Below, piece after piece: positions 53,763 through 64,000 of a stretch of DNA of 64,000 nucleotides. Positions within the stretch are counted from its first letter, which is position 1, and each line of letters begins with the position of its first letter. The translations under genes and the position numbers were made by a program. Under the pieces are notes generated by a model. The model did not search any database and was not told the DNA's origin. It saw nothing but the letters and a program-made list of their open reading frames with translations. Source of the DNA: Microbotryum silenes-acaulis (Eukaryota > Basidiomycota > Microbotryomycetes > Microbotryales > Microbotryaceae); contig QPFY01000002.1 in the NCBI GenBank assembly GCA_003665825.1, forward strand, positions 1,984,001 through 2,048,000. The letters are read 5' to 3'.

Positions 53763-56097
53763 ATGGCATCAGGTCAGTGACGGAAGCCGGCCCCAACCGA
53801 GATAATCCCAGTACTCACGAGCTGGCTGTGCTCAACAGACGCTGTGGCCGCACTCTCATCTCGGCTGTCCAAACTGGACCCGACCGCGAACAGTGTCGAC
53901 GCCGCCTCGTCCTCGCCAGCTGCTCCTGCCACACCCCAAGTGGAGGAACAAGACACTGCCCCGACTGTAGCCCAAGATGATCAGGAAACTGCACCCGAGC
54001 CCGCTCCCGTACCCAAAGGTTCGTTCGTTCAGCTGACTCGACCCGCGATGAGCAGCCATGCCCTTGCTGAAACCCCTGAGAACTCACTCGATCGGTACAC
54101 CATCCCCCTTGCCAGCTTCTCAACTTCTTGAAAATTTGCAACACGAGGTTCAAGTAAGCCGCTTACACTCTCACCGCATCCTGCTGCTCCTCTTCCCTCC
54201 CAAGCGCACCCATCTCAACCCCTCTTCGTCGTTGCCGTCCAGGTCACGCTCGCCGATCAACAGCAGGACCCCAACTCGCCTCTCTTTTCGGCCAAGACAT
54301 TCGAGGATCTCAACCTGTGCGTGGTTCGGAAGGGCAGCGCGAGCTAGGCAGCAGCGCCTCTGACGGTGAATCCGGGATGACGTGATTTCCCCCCCACTAG
54401 CCACCCGAACTTGCTCAAAGGAGTGTACAAGATGGGTTTCCAAAAGCCTTCCAAGATCCAGGAGCGTGCTCTGCCTCTTCTACTCCAGAACCCGTCAGTT
54501 TGGATCCTCTTTCTGTATCGTATTCAGGCTGACCCGTAGTAGTCCACCATCTCCAGTCCTCGCAACATGATCGGTCAATCCCAGTCTGGAACGGGCAAGA
54601 CCGCCGCCTTCGCCTTGACCATGCTCTCTCGCATCGACATGGAGCTCAAAAAGCCTCAGGTTAGACTCTATGCTACTTTGAATCTCGCCGTGACAACGGA
54701 CCCCTGACGTTCCGTCGGGTCATCACCCTCCAGGCGATCTGCCTCTCCCCTGCGCGCGAATTGGCGCTGCAAACCTTGACGGTCGTACAACGCATGGGAG
54801 AATACACCCCCGTCGAGTGCTTCGCCGCCGTCAAGGACTCGTTCGATCGCAGAATGCCCCCCATTCAGGCTCAAGTCATCGTTGGCACACCGGGGACAAT
54901 CATGGACGTGCGTTCAACGTTTCATGGGTGAAAAGACGTCTGTGGGAATGCCGCTGATGCTGTGATCGATGGTCTCATAATTTTAGGCTATCCGACATCG
55001 GATCTTGGACTGTAGCGAGGTCAAGGTGTTTGTCTTGGACGAGGCCGACAACTTGTTGGATCTTGGGTCCATGGCCGATCAGAGTTCGAGTGTCAAAAAG
55101 TGGGTCAGGTTCCGACACGTGCGATTGTTGCGATACAAGAGCTGATCGTAAACGGAGTTTCTGGGAACCTTCACAGTGCCGTGATCAAATCTGCACGTAC
55201 ACCGCCGCAACTTGTGCTCTTCTCTGCAACCTTTACCGACACGGTTCGAACGTTCGCCGTTCGCTTTGCGCCGAATGCGAACGAAATCCGCCTCAAGCAG
55301 GAGGAAGTCGCCTTGGATGCGATCAAGCAGTTCTTCATGGGTCAGTCGAGTCTCCAACGGCTTTAGGAACCCCACGTGTTGACGTTAATATCTTCCCCGT
55401 GGTTAAGACTGCCGAGACGAGCAGCACAAGTACGAAGTCCTGGTCGAGTTGTACAACTTGTTGACGATCGGGCAGAGCATCATCTTTGTCGCCGTGAGTG
55501 GAAACCCCAGGCCTCTTCCATGTGCACCTTTGAATGCCTTGCTCAATCGATCACCCATTTTTTCCGCTCGCAGCGTCGAGACACCTCGGACGAAATCTCA
55601 CGACGAATGACGGCCGAGGGGCACGCCGTCGCTTCTTTGACCGGTCAACTGACGCCCGAGGAACGCGACGCGGTGATGGAATCCTTCCGAGATGGCAAGA
55701 CCAAAGTCCTCATGGCGACGAACGTGATCGCGCGTGGCTTGGACGTGATGCAAGTCAACATGGTCGTCAACTACGACTTGCCCGTCGATGGTCAGGGGAG
55801 ACCTGAACCGCAGACTTACATTCATCGCATTGGGAGGACGGGGAGGTTCGGTCGACAAGGCGTCAGCATCAATTTCGTGCATGATCGGAAAAGCTTCAAG
55901 ATTATGGAGGACATCAGGAACGCGGTCGGAAAACCGATTGTGAGAGTTGACACCAGCGATTTCGAACAGATGGAAAAGGTCAGTTTGCTGCAGTCGAGGG
56001 TCACGTGAGCGAGTTTTTGGATACGTTCGCTGATGAAGGCTTTCCTGCTGGCTTTTGGCGTGATGGGTAGACTTTGAAAGCGGCTTTGAAGGCTTGA
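53763..56097 (+). CDS. DBP5: DEAD-box RNA helicase Dbp5 (mRNA export)
   Basis: ATP-dependent RNP remodeller at the nuclear pore. Twelve exons: 53763-53772, 53839-54018, 54116-54153, 54243-54316, 54401-54493, 54557-54659, 54734-54907, 54987-55099, 55177-55340, 55408-55493, 55574-55978, 56071-56097; 488 residues. Dbp5 features: [20 protein letters not shown] and [19 protein letters not shown] before the core; SQSGTGKT (motif I), [27 protein letters not shown] (motif II), FSATF (III), then [21 protein letters not shown] and [10 protein letters not shown] (VI). It ends [15 protein letters not shown]. The first exon is only 10 bases. The start lies just downstream of the Helitron insertion. Confidence 0.97.
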
Positions 56098-56523
56098 AAG
56101 GTGATTCTGAATACCCAGATAGGATGTCCTGATGCAACGATATGATTTCTTAGAAGCCCCTAGTAGGCTAAGCATAGCCATCGGCCTATTCCGCGGCGGG
56201 ACAAATGTGACCCCGGCTGAACGAGACGACTCAGACGGGGCGCTCAGAGAAATCGCAACAAATCACTGTCATGTGATCTGTTTGAAACCAGTTCGAAGAT
56301 GTGAATGTGAATGCGCTGCACCTCGAAAGGGGGCGTTCGGCCGGCGCATTCTACCCCGAGGCGGAGAACATCGCCAGGGGAAGAAGAAAGGGCATCCCTT
56401 TGTCTCGCTCGTGCCGGCCGTGTGAAAGATTCGGTGTTCGCAGTCAACTTGTGCGCGAGCACTCGACGATTGCTCTCCTCTCAATTTCTCCAACAGCTCA
56501 TCGAACCCCACCCCAGAATTACG
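56098..56523. other. intergenic between DBP5 and STE14
   Basis: 426 bases between two plus-strand genes. It serves as the STE14 upstream region; nothing else recognised. Confidence 0.5.
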
Positions 56524-57945
56524 ATGAGTCTCGCAATGTCGGCTGAGAATGACTTGCATAGACGACCGAATGCAGAACCTGATCCGGACATGAGCCCCGA
56601 GCCTTCGTCCGCGGAGCCCCCAACCGGCCTCACCTCTCCTCCACCGCACGAATCGACCTCGACCTCGAACGGCGAGACCCACGTCGAACACCACCCCAGC
56701 CACCGTGTCGGCCCTTCCTTCCCACTCACCTCGTTCGAATCGACCCCTCACAACGTCGCCTGTTTCGCGTTCTGTCTCGGTGCCGTATGGTCCGTAGGCG
56801 TCACACGACTAGTCATCTATTGGCTCCATCCGACCGAACGATCCTGGCAATTGTGGTTCACGCTCGATTCGAAGCATTTACCCGCTCAGAGCCTGTTGAG
56901 CGCATGTACGAGTCCCATGTTGGCGCTTTATCTCAGTTGTTGGGCCATGTTCCATCTGCTTGAATTCGTCGTCACGTCCATGTACAACCCGGGCAAGCTC
57001 TCCGTTTCTTGTCAGTCCAAACCCCCCACTTTGGGCTGTCCGCAACGGGGTCCGCTCGGCATACGGCTCGCTCAACGTAACTAATGGTGGTCCTAACATT
57101 CATAGCCTTCCTCTTGAACAATGGGTTGCCTTACCACGTCGCCCACGCTTTTGGGATTCTCGAGCACATCTTGGAAGAAGCGTACCTACCCCCCAAGTGG
57201 CGAGCATTCAAACACCTCGGATGGATCATGGTCGCTGGTGCGTCACACATGCACTTCACGCAGGAAGATGTTCGAGTTCGTTGCTAATCTCTTGCACCGA
57301 TGTGGTCTGCACATAGGGTGGGTGCTCCTCATGGGAGGTCAGATTCTGCGCTCGTTCGCGATGATGTCGGCAGCGCAAAACTTTTCCCATGTGTACGTCG
57401 TCATTTTCGTCCAGATCTAAACAAAGTATTTCCTGTTCCAGGTGAGGTGTAGAGCGCTGATGCTCTGACCTATCTCACTGGTTCGTCCAAACAGCATCCA
57501 AACCAAGAAGCGAGACGACCATTCACTCGTCGAGACCGGGATCTACGCCTGGTCCCGACACCCTTCGTACGCCGGGTTCTGTTGGTGGGCTTTGGGGACT
57601 CAGGTCGGTCCTCTTGCGGTGAGAAGATCAGACTCTCGAATTCCAAATTAAACCCGACTATCCTCTTCCCTGGGTCTTCCCTAGATCATGCTCACAAACC
57701 CGATAGCGACGCTGGCGTTCACCCACGTTTTGCTCTCGTTCTTTGCCGCCCGTATAGAGGGTAAGTTTACGCCATCATACTTGGGCAAAGGTCTTCGACT
57801 TCTTTTCGATCGTCAGAAGAAGCTGACTCTACCACCCGGATTAACCGGACCTTTAGCCGAGGAGAAATATCTGGTCAAATTCTTTGGCGACGACTATATC
57901 TCGTACCGCAAGCGCGTCCCGACGAGGATCATCTTCATATCATAG
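56524..57945 (+). CDS. STE14: protein-S-isoprenylcysteine O-methyltransferase (Ste14/ICMT)
   Basis: ER membrane enzyme methylating the C-terminal prenylcysteine of Ras/Rho proteins and lipopeptide pheromones. Exons: 56524-57010, 57106-57237, 57317-57392, 57495-57603, 57685-57760, 57857-57945; 322 residues. The N-terminal about 80 residues are disordered. Membrane segments include VACFAFCLGAVWSVGVTRLV and LALYLSCWAMFHLLEFVV. ICMT motifs: GWVLLMGGQILRSFAMMSA, GIYAWSRHPSYAGFCWWALG (SAM-binding RHP) and AEEKYLVKFFGDDYISYRKR with the conserved acidic pair. The intron at 57761-57856 is required: unspliced sequence stays open but would put 32 foreign residues between RIE and EEKY. A second Met (MSAEND) is four codons downstream. 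Confidence 0.95.
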
Positions 57946-58695
57946 AGAAGATGAGAACATGCAATGCAACTGATCAGACGGTGACTAAGATGATTCGCAT
58001 GGGAACGGTCGGAGCGAAGGTTTCACGGGGGTTTGAGAGTGCTGACACTGAGCTGAGCGGTGACTCGGTGAGGCTGAGCCAAAAACACAATGTCGAGGCC
58101 AATGCGCAGGCGGGGCTGCAAGTCAGGTGACCTCGAGGCTTCCGAGGACTTCGATCGGACACGACAAAAACGATCGATTTCCAGTAGTATGATTGAGCAG
58201 GCACTACGATGAAGAGACTTCTTATTTTATAAAATTCTTCAAAATAAATCCAAGCGATGTTGAAAAGGATTGAGAGTCGTCGTCAGTTTGAACGAAAACA
58301 GACGCCTCTAGCCGGTCATTTCACACGCCTGAGCCAGCAGGCACGTCGGGCGTCATTAGCCCACTCGCCTCCATGTCCGTTTGAGCCGCTCACTGCCCCG
58401 TCAACACACGCTCCTCCTTTCCAAGGGGTCATCACAGGCACTACCATTGCGTGTGTCTTTGTGTGTGACTAGATCGAAGCTCGGCACTACCGTCTGGATC
58501 CGGGCACCTGAGCAACCCCAGCGCGTGCGGACGAGGACACGAACGGGCGTGTTTCGCACTGCCTTCAGCTGCCGCGCCTCGATTCGATTCGCCGTCGGTC
58601 GGTCAGTGTCGGTGACCGGTGGACGGGTGAACTACGGGTGACGGGTTTCTGAGGTGACAGTCACAGCAACGACGACGACGCATCCATCGACAAGA
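57946..58695. other. intergenic upstream of the FLC/TRP-ML gene
   Basis: 750 bases. AT-rich around 58215-58260, possibly part of the STE14 3' end, then GC-rich promoter-like sequence with a CGACGACGA run just before the start codon. No gene recognised. Confidence 0.5.
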
Positions 58696-61600
58696 ATGGG
58701 TAGACGTTCAAGAATCTTATCCATTCGACTATGGCTCGCCCTCGCCTCGCTGGGGATGATGGCCTCGCTGCCGACGATTGTGTCAAGTTCCGGGCTGTTG
58801 AAGTACACGCCCTCGTCGTGCCTTCCCAAGGACACCCTCGCCGCACCCGACTCGCAGCAGCTCAAGATGACGGCCCTCTACGCCCAGTTCGACCAGGGCC
58901 AGACCTTTGCGGGACAAAAGGCAAATGGGTACAACCTCGGCGCGACGGGCCAGTACCTCGTCTTCGACAAGGACGGCGCTCGCTACACCTCCACCACGGG
59001 CACGCTCCTGCGCGTCGTGCTCGTCGGCACCACCCAGGCTCTAGCTCAGGGGTACTCCAACACGACCACGTACCTCTCCACCGTCGACATCGATGCCAAC
59101 GTCCTCTCGTTCCCCATCTATTCAAATCAATCGGCTCTCTGTTCCGGCATCAGGACCTCCGCAGGGGCCAATTCGACGACGGGGTCGGGGTGCCCCTATC
59201 AAGGCGACATCGCCCTCGGATTTAGCATCGTGCTCGGTGACTCGTACGCCGCGACGACCATCACCTCCAAGCTCATCGTCCTCGACCCAAGCGTACCGGC
59301 CAAGCATTTGGCCTGTTACGACCTCGAGTTTACGCCCTTTTACCCCAAGTATTTCGTCTACCCTTTGGTGTTGTACTGTGAGTTTGCCCGAAGCTTTTCC
59401 TTTCTCCTTTGCGTCGGGTGAACCACGCCACACCCTCTCCTATCCCCTTGTTTCAAATATGTCTAACTCTCGCTTGCACTCGCATTTCTCTTCTTATGGA
59501 TAGTCGTAATCGCCCTCTTGTCACTGTACCTCGTCCTCTACGTGATCGCACGCCTCAACGCCGCCTACACGGCCTGGCTCCAGGACAACGAGACCCACCT
59601 GGCCTCTTCTCTGACGCTCAAGATCTCGTCCCATACCGGCACCTTGTCGCGACGCAAAATGTGGGGGGCGATCTGGTTCAACGCTTGGGCTGGGCGAGAG
59701 GTCGTGGCGAGTGGGAGTCTGAGGAGGTTCGGGACGGCCGAGTTGAGGGAGGTGTTGGTGACGATTCAGTGGGCTTCGCTCGTTGGGACCATCGCCGTGA
59801 ACTGGCCGGGATTTGCGTGTGAGCACTTGATTCGGTCTTACACCTGTTAGCCATTCTGACGAACGCTGACGATCACAGGGTTCCACAGACCCAATCTTTG
59901 CGCAAACCGCTTGGACAACACTCGTCTACAACTCGACCCTTTCCTTCACCTCACTGCCGCCTTCAATTCTCCCCAACAACATCGAGAAGCCTCCACTGTT
60001 CTCGACCCAGATGCGCGACTTGAACTCGCCCCTGTACTTGGACGACTCGCTACCGAACGTGTTGCTTGATGTTGAGGGCTCGCCCCCGGGGCTTGCCCGA
60101 TGGGCCAGAGCGATTGGTGTTCGGACCGAGGACGTCTGGAGCATCTGCGCCTTCACCTTCTTCATCATCTGCGCCGCCATCCTCGGTGCCCATCTTCTCT
60201 TCTTTTTGTTCGACACCGCGATCGATACCTTCTTGCCTTCGCGATACAGTAAGCGAAGGGTCATGAGGGACGGATTGCCAGCCTTAACGAAGGATCGGGA
60301 GGCGCGCGAAGGCGAGCAGCACCACTACAACGATTTGGGTCACGAGTACGGACACGTCCGTGGGAACTCGTTGTCGAACCGACCTCGTTCGGCCATGTCG
60401 GCGCGAGAACCATCGAGTCGCTCGAGTCGACACCCGCTCGTCGCCGATGCGGATGTCGTCGGTGACGAAGTCTTCTTGCGCGACGAGGAGATGACCCGAC
60501 CGGAGGACGTCGTCCCTTCGTGGCGACTTCATCTCGCCCTCTTGCACGGCAACATTGTGCGGGCCGTCATGTTCTTCCATCTACCCCTGTCGATATTCTC
60601 GGTCTATGTGCTCGCGCATCGATCCGAGATTGAATCGTCGAAGACCTACAGTCTCGCCGGGGCCACCTTTGCGATCGTTTGCTTCATCTTCCCGCTTGTC
60701 TTATTTGCACGGATATATTACAGCGATTTGAGGACGCTTTACACCAGCTTGACGCATCTTCTCGAGCTGGGACCATTGTACAACGCCTATGCCGACGAAT
60801 GCACGATGTTTGCTGGGATGCGGCTGGGGACGAACATAGTTTTGGCGATCGTAATTGGCGCGGTGCAAGGGGTTGGTACGGCTCAAGCTGTACGTTTCGG
60901 TTTCCCATGGGCTAAGTTTCTACCCATGCTCACATTGAGTCTCACTCTTACTCCTGTAGGCCGTGGTCCTCGCGGTCGAAGTCGCCGACACCCTCGTCAC
61001 TTCCCTTTGGCTACCGTGGGGCGACAACGCAGCCATGGGACCCTTGGCGTTCCTTCTTTCCCTTGCTCGTGTCGTTATCGCCGTCCTGCTCGTCGTCATC
61101 TCACCGACGGTAGCGGTCAGTGTTCAAGCCCGGTCTTGGATCACCTACATTATCTTCCTCGTCCAAGCGATCGTGGGTCTCATGCTACTCTGGGTCTTGG
61201 TTTTCAAGTTTTTCGAGTTGATCGTTCGTCTCGTCGGGCGGGTACCCTTCGACGAGTCTCGCAGTCCGAGGGCGGGTGGACTCTTTGGTACATTGAGGAA
61301 ATGGGACAGGGGAGCTGCAGGAGGGGGACCGACGGCCAGGGGGCGTCGGAAGAAGCGTAAGGGGTCCGAGAGGCGAGCCGCGGCGCGCGAAGCGGCTACA
61401 GGAGAGCGACGACGACCTGAGCGACGTGAATCACCTCGCGATAGTCGACAATTGAATCGCCAATCGATGGAGACGAGAAGCGTACTTGCCGCCAATCGAG
61501 CGGGCCATCGAGGAAGCAGGTACGACGACGATGCGGCGTACATCATGTCGCCCATGTCATCCGGACCATGGTCGCAAACGGCGTCGACGCATTCGAGCGA

Positions 61601-62567
61601 AGTGATCAAACCGGGAGCCTATTCGAATAAGGAAGGACCGGTGTTGAGATCCGGACCGAATTGGGGTGAGGCGACGGTCGTCCCTGCGACGAATGCAAGT
61701 GCCATGTCCGTTTCGACGGCGTCGAGTGGTTTCCAACGTGTTGGAGGAGGTCGAGCGACGTACACGAACCCTTACCAACTCGCGACCGTAGAATCGAACA
61801 ACTCGAACCAGTATCCACCTTATCCGTCCTCGTCGGCCGACGTTTACTCCGTCAAAGCTCCTGGAAACCCCAGACGCTTGTCGCAATCCGCCGTAATCGA
61901 GATGGCTTCGGCGACGGCATTATCGAATGAGGAGGAGGTTCTGAGCAGTACGAGCACCATCACGGGTAACGGCAGCAATCGACAAGGGAGGAGGAGTTCG
62001 GCACCTCTTGCGCTTCCACCGAGTTCATCGACGTTGCTCTCCAACGCGGTGCCGAGATACGATGCCCCGTCGCCGGACAAGACGAGACAAGGGCAACGTC
62101 GATCTTCGAGACCGATTTCGTCCGGTAGGACACCGGCGAAGAAGACTGGGGGCACTGGTCTGTTTGGTCGGTTCAGGAGGACGCAACCGCGACCTTCGAC
62201 GTCGGATTACTCGGATGATTCGGACGATTTCACCGATGACGAAGAGGGTGAGGACGAGGTCAACAGGGGCAAGCGCCCGGCGGGAGGATTGAAGGGGTTG
62301 TTTGCGACTCGATTTGCCAAGAAGGCAGATCAAGGGAAGAAGCAGCAAGGGGCTGAAAGGCACCAGGAGGAAGAGGTGGAGCAACTCGCGCCGGCGGTCG
62401 CGCCGGAACAAGCTGGGTTCAGCGTCGTACGCAAACCTCGACCAAGGCCTCCCGTAACGGCCGCGCCTACACCTACGACCAAATCGGAATCTACTGAAGC
62501 TAGCGAGAGGACGACGAGCTCTGACTCGGCTCGCAAGGACGTCGACGAGAACAACAGACCAACATAA
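58696..62567 (+). CDS. FLC/TRP-like integral membrane protein with ML-like domain
   Basis: Fungal flavin-carrier/TRP-ML family; members act in FAD transport, cell-wall or calcium homeostasis. Exons: 58696-59377, 59504-59818, 59889-60889, 60960-62567; 1201 residues. A signal peptide (about residues 1-32, hydrophobic LWLALASLGMMASLPTIV) leads into the luminal ML-like domain with Cys and N-glycosylation sites (NTTT, NQSA, NSTT) and CPYQGDIALGFSIVLGDSY. About nine membrane segments follow (for example VIALLSLYLVLYVIARL, AFTFFIICAAILGAHLLFFL, LLSLARVVIAVLLVVISPTV, IIFLVQAIVGLMLLWVLVF). The C-terminal about 430 residues are cytosolic, basic at first (RGRRKKRKGSERR), then Ser-rich, with an acidic run (SDDSDDFTDDEEGEDE). 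A loop of about 100 residues after the ALTKDR segment is disordered. The start is supported by the signal peptide. Confidence 0.9.
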
Positions 62568-62758
62568 TTTTACCCAGATGATGCGTTTCACGAGGAATAC
62601 ATGGACGACATATTATGAACTCTCTTTCTCTCTCTCTTCTATGCCATTTCTCCTTATTGAGCAGTGGGATACACGCTTAGTGCAGTTTCTAGCCTCTTTC
62701 TTCTCTTTTTGTCAGTTTGCAACATAATGAACTCCGCATACAAGCTACACGGTCTTCT

Positions 62759-64000
62759 TTACTCCAAGGAGATGACGACTTTGCCCTGGGCCTTGCCGGT
62801 CAACAAGTCGAGGAAAGCCTCTCCATCGTCGATACCCTTGACGACGTGCTCGCGAACTCTGTTATAGGAAGGAAAGTGTCGTCCAAGTATCGGTAAGTTG
62901 CAATATCCCCTCAGGTGAATAGTAATGTCCAACTCACTTGATGGTGCCATCGGCAATCAACTTGGGTATCTCCTTGAAGAACTCAGTCATGTCCTTGCCC
63001 GAAATGATAAATCCCTCCCAACGAAGCTGCTTGACGACAATTTGCATGTAGTTCTTCAAAGGGTGTATACCACTCGAGTAAGCCGAGATGCCTCCGCACG
63101 CGATGATGCGACCAAAGGTGTTGCAGGTCGCCAGCGCGAGGTCGAGTTGCTCGCCTCCGACGTTGTCGTAGAAGATGTCGCATGGGTGCTCGCGCATCAC
63201 CTTCTCGACGGCATCGGCACCATCCTTGTAGTTGACAACCACGTCGGCACCGAGGCTCTTGCAGAATTCGAGCTGTAGAAGTGAAAATAAGAGATCATGA
63301 TCAGCGACTACGATTCCGCGCCAGGAGAGAAGAGTGTTGTGGAATGAAGTCTTACCTTGGCAGCGTCACCGCATGATGCAACGACCTGTGAGTGAGTAAG
63401 GAACGAAGGCAGGTGTCAGCTGGTGCAAGATCTCGGGGTCAGCATCCGGAAGCAGTCTGCCTCACCTTGAGGCCCTCTCGCTTGGCGAGCTGGAGCACGA
63501 TTTGCCCAACAGCTCCGGCGGCCGCGGTGATGTAGATCGTCTCGCCCTTCTTGGGCTTACCGATGTTGTAGAACGACCAGTAAGCCGTTTGACCTAGGTG
63601 AAATCACAAGAATTAGATCGAGATTCAAGAACCTCGCCTGAGCCGAAAGAAAAGAATTGTCTCCGACTTACCGGACATGCCGGCACCACCGACGAGCTGA
63701 GTCCAGGGAAGACCCTCCTTGTTCTCAATGACCTTGCAGTAGCCGAGCATCTGCTTGGGGACGACAGCGTAGGTCGAGAACTCGATCATGCCGTAGACGG
63801 CATCGCCGACCTTGAAGTTGTCGCTCTCCGAGCGGAGTACTTCTCCGACGGCGTAACCGCTGAGGGGAGCATTGGGCGTGAAGGGGGGGATGTAAGACGA
63901 GGTATCGGCTGCCCTCATACGTCCCTTCATATAAGGGTCTATTATGCGGTTGAAATTTCGACACGAGCGATCTTTCGTCAGCTTGAGCTGCTCAACCTCG
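62759..64000 (-). CDS. MDR-family NADPH-dependent alkenal/enone reductase (5' end outside window)
   Basis: Zinc-free medium-chain reductase of the leukotriene-B4-dehydrogenase/CurA type, reducing alpha,beta-unsaturated carbonyls. Visible exons: 63938-63672, 63593-63466, 63385-63356, 63272-62938, 62858-62759, ending TAA. Motifs: DPYMKGRMR at the start of the visible part, GDAVYGMIEFSTYAVVP, GGAGMSGQTAYWSF, the NADP loop ITAAAGAVGQIVLQLAK, then VVASCGDAAK, FYDNVGGEQLDLAL and the C-terminal GKAQGKVVISL. No zinc ligands are seen, as expected for this subfamily. Sequence between 63939 and the edge is either intron or includes an upstream exon. About 285 residues are visible. Confidence 0.93.

Overview
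This is a gene-dense nuclear segment of a fungus, most likely a basidiomycete yeast or dimorphic fungus. Genes are split by many short introns (mostly 37-100 bases, GT..AG with CTGAC/CTAAC-like branch sites). They encode typical fungal proteins: Pal1, a septin, a TRPY/YVC1 channel, a FLC/TRP-ML membrane protein and a basidiomycete-type GATA factor. Placement in Pucciniomycotina (Microbotryomycetes-like) is inference from gene style only. Exon coordinates were derived by hand from splice signals and frame continuity.

Layout, left to right: the 3' end of an unknown gene (3-389, +); an HMG-box transcription factor (1109-3032, -); a 1.2 kb gene-poor stretch with a small transposon-like repeat; a RecQ/Sgs1 helicase (4248-9855, -) diverging from a Cdc12-type septin (10364-12481, +); an unrecognised Q-rich protein (13347-16038, -); then a large inverted repeat (arms 16546-18310 and 20565-22329, nearly identical) that carries the 3' half of a Pal1 gene (17387-19922, -) and its truncated mirror copy. 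Next come Rab5 (23034-24522, -), a MAP-kinase-type dual-specificity phosphatase (24916-27925, -), a Yvc1 channel (29154-32074, -), mitochondrial MTO1 (33122-35506, +), a GATA zinc-finger protein (35850-38290, -), a GRAM-TBC-EF-hand RabGAP (39238-43553, -), nitronate monooxygenase (43975-45385, -), a FUSC/DUF2421-type membrane protein (46819 to about 50816, -), a deleted Helitron (50959 to about 53.6 kb), DBP5 (53763-56097, +), STE14 (56524-57945, +), a FLC/TRP-ML protein (58696-62567, +), and the 3' part of an MDR-family reductase running off the right edge (62759-64000, -).

Most genes are housekeeping: membrane traffic (Rab5, RabGAP), calcium and vacuole (Yvc1, TRP-like), signalling (phosphatase, STE14), morphology (septin, Pal1) and RNA (DBP5, MTO1). 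I see no obvious novel defence or biosynthetic system. The unusual biology is structural: the homogenised inverted duplication with a sharp identity cliff next to a MITE-like insertion; a Helitron derivative cut just before its HUH nuclease motif with an intact 3' end; a stray fragment of the FUSC gene 16.5 kb away; and an imperfect hairpin-forming repeat at 46 kb.
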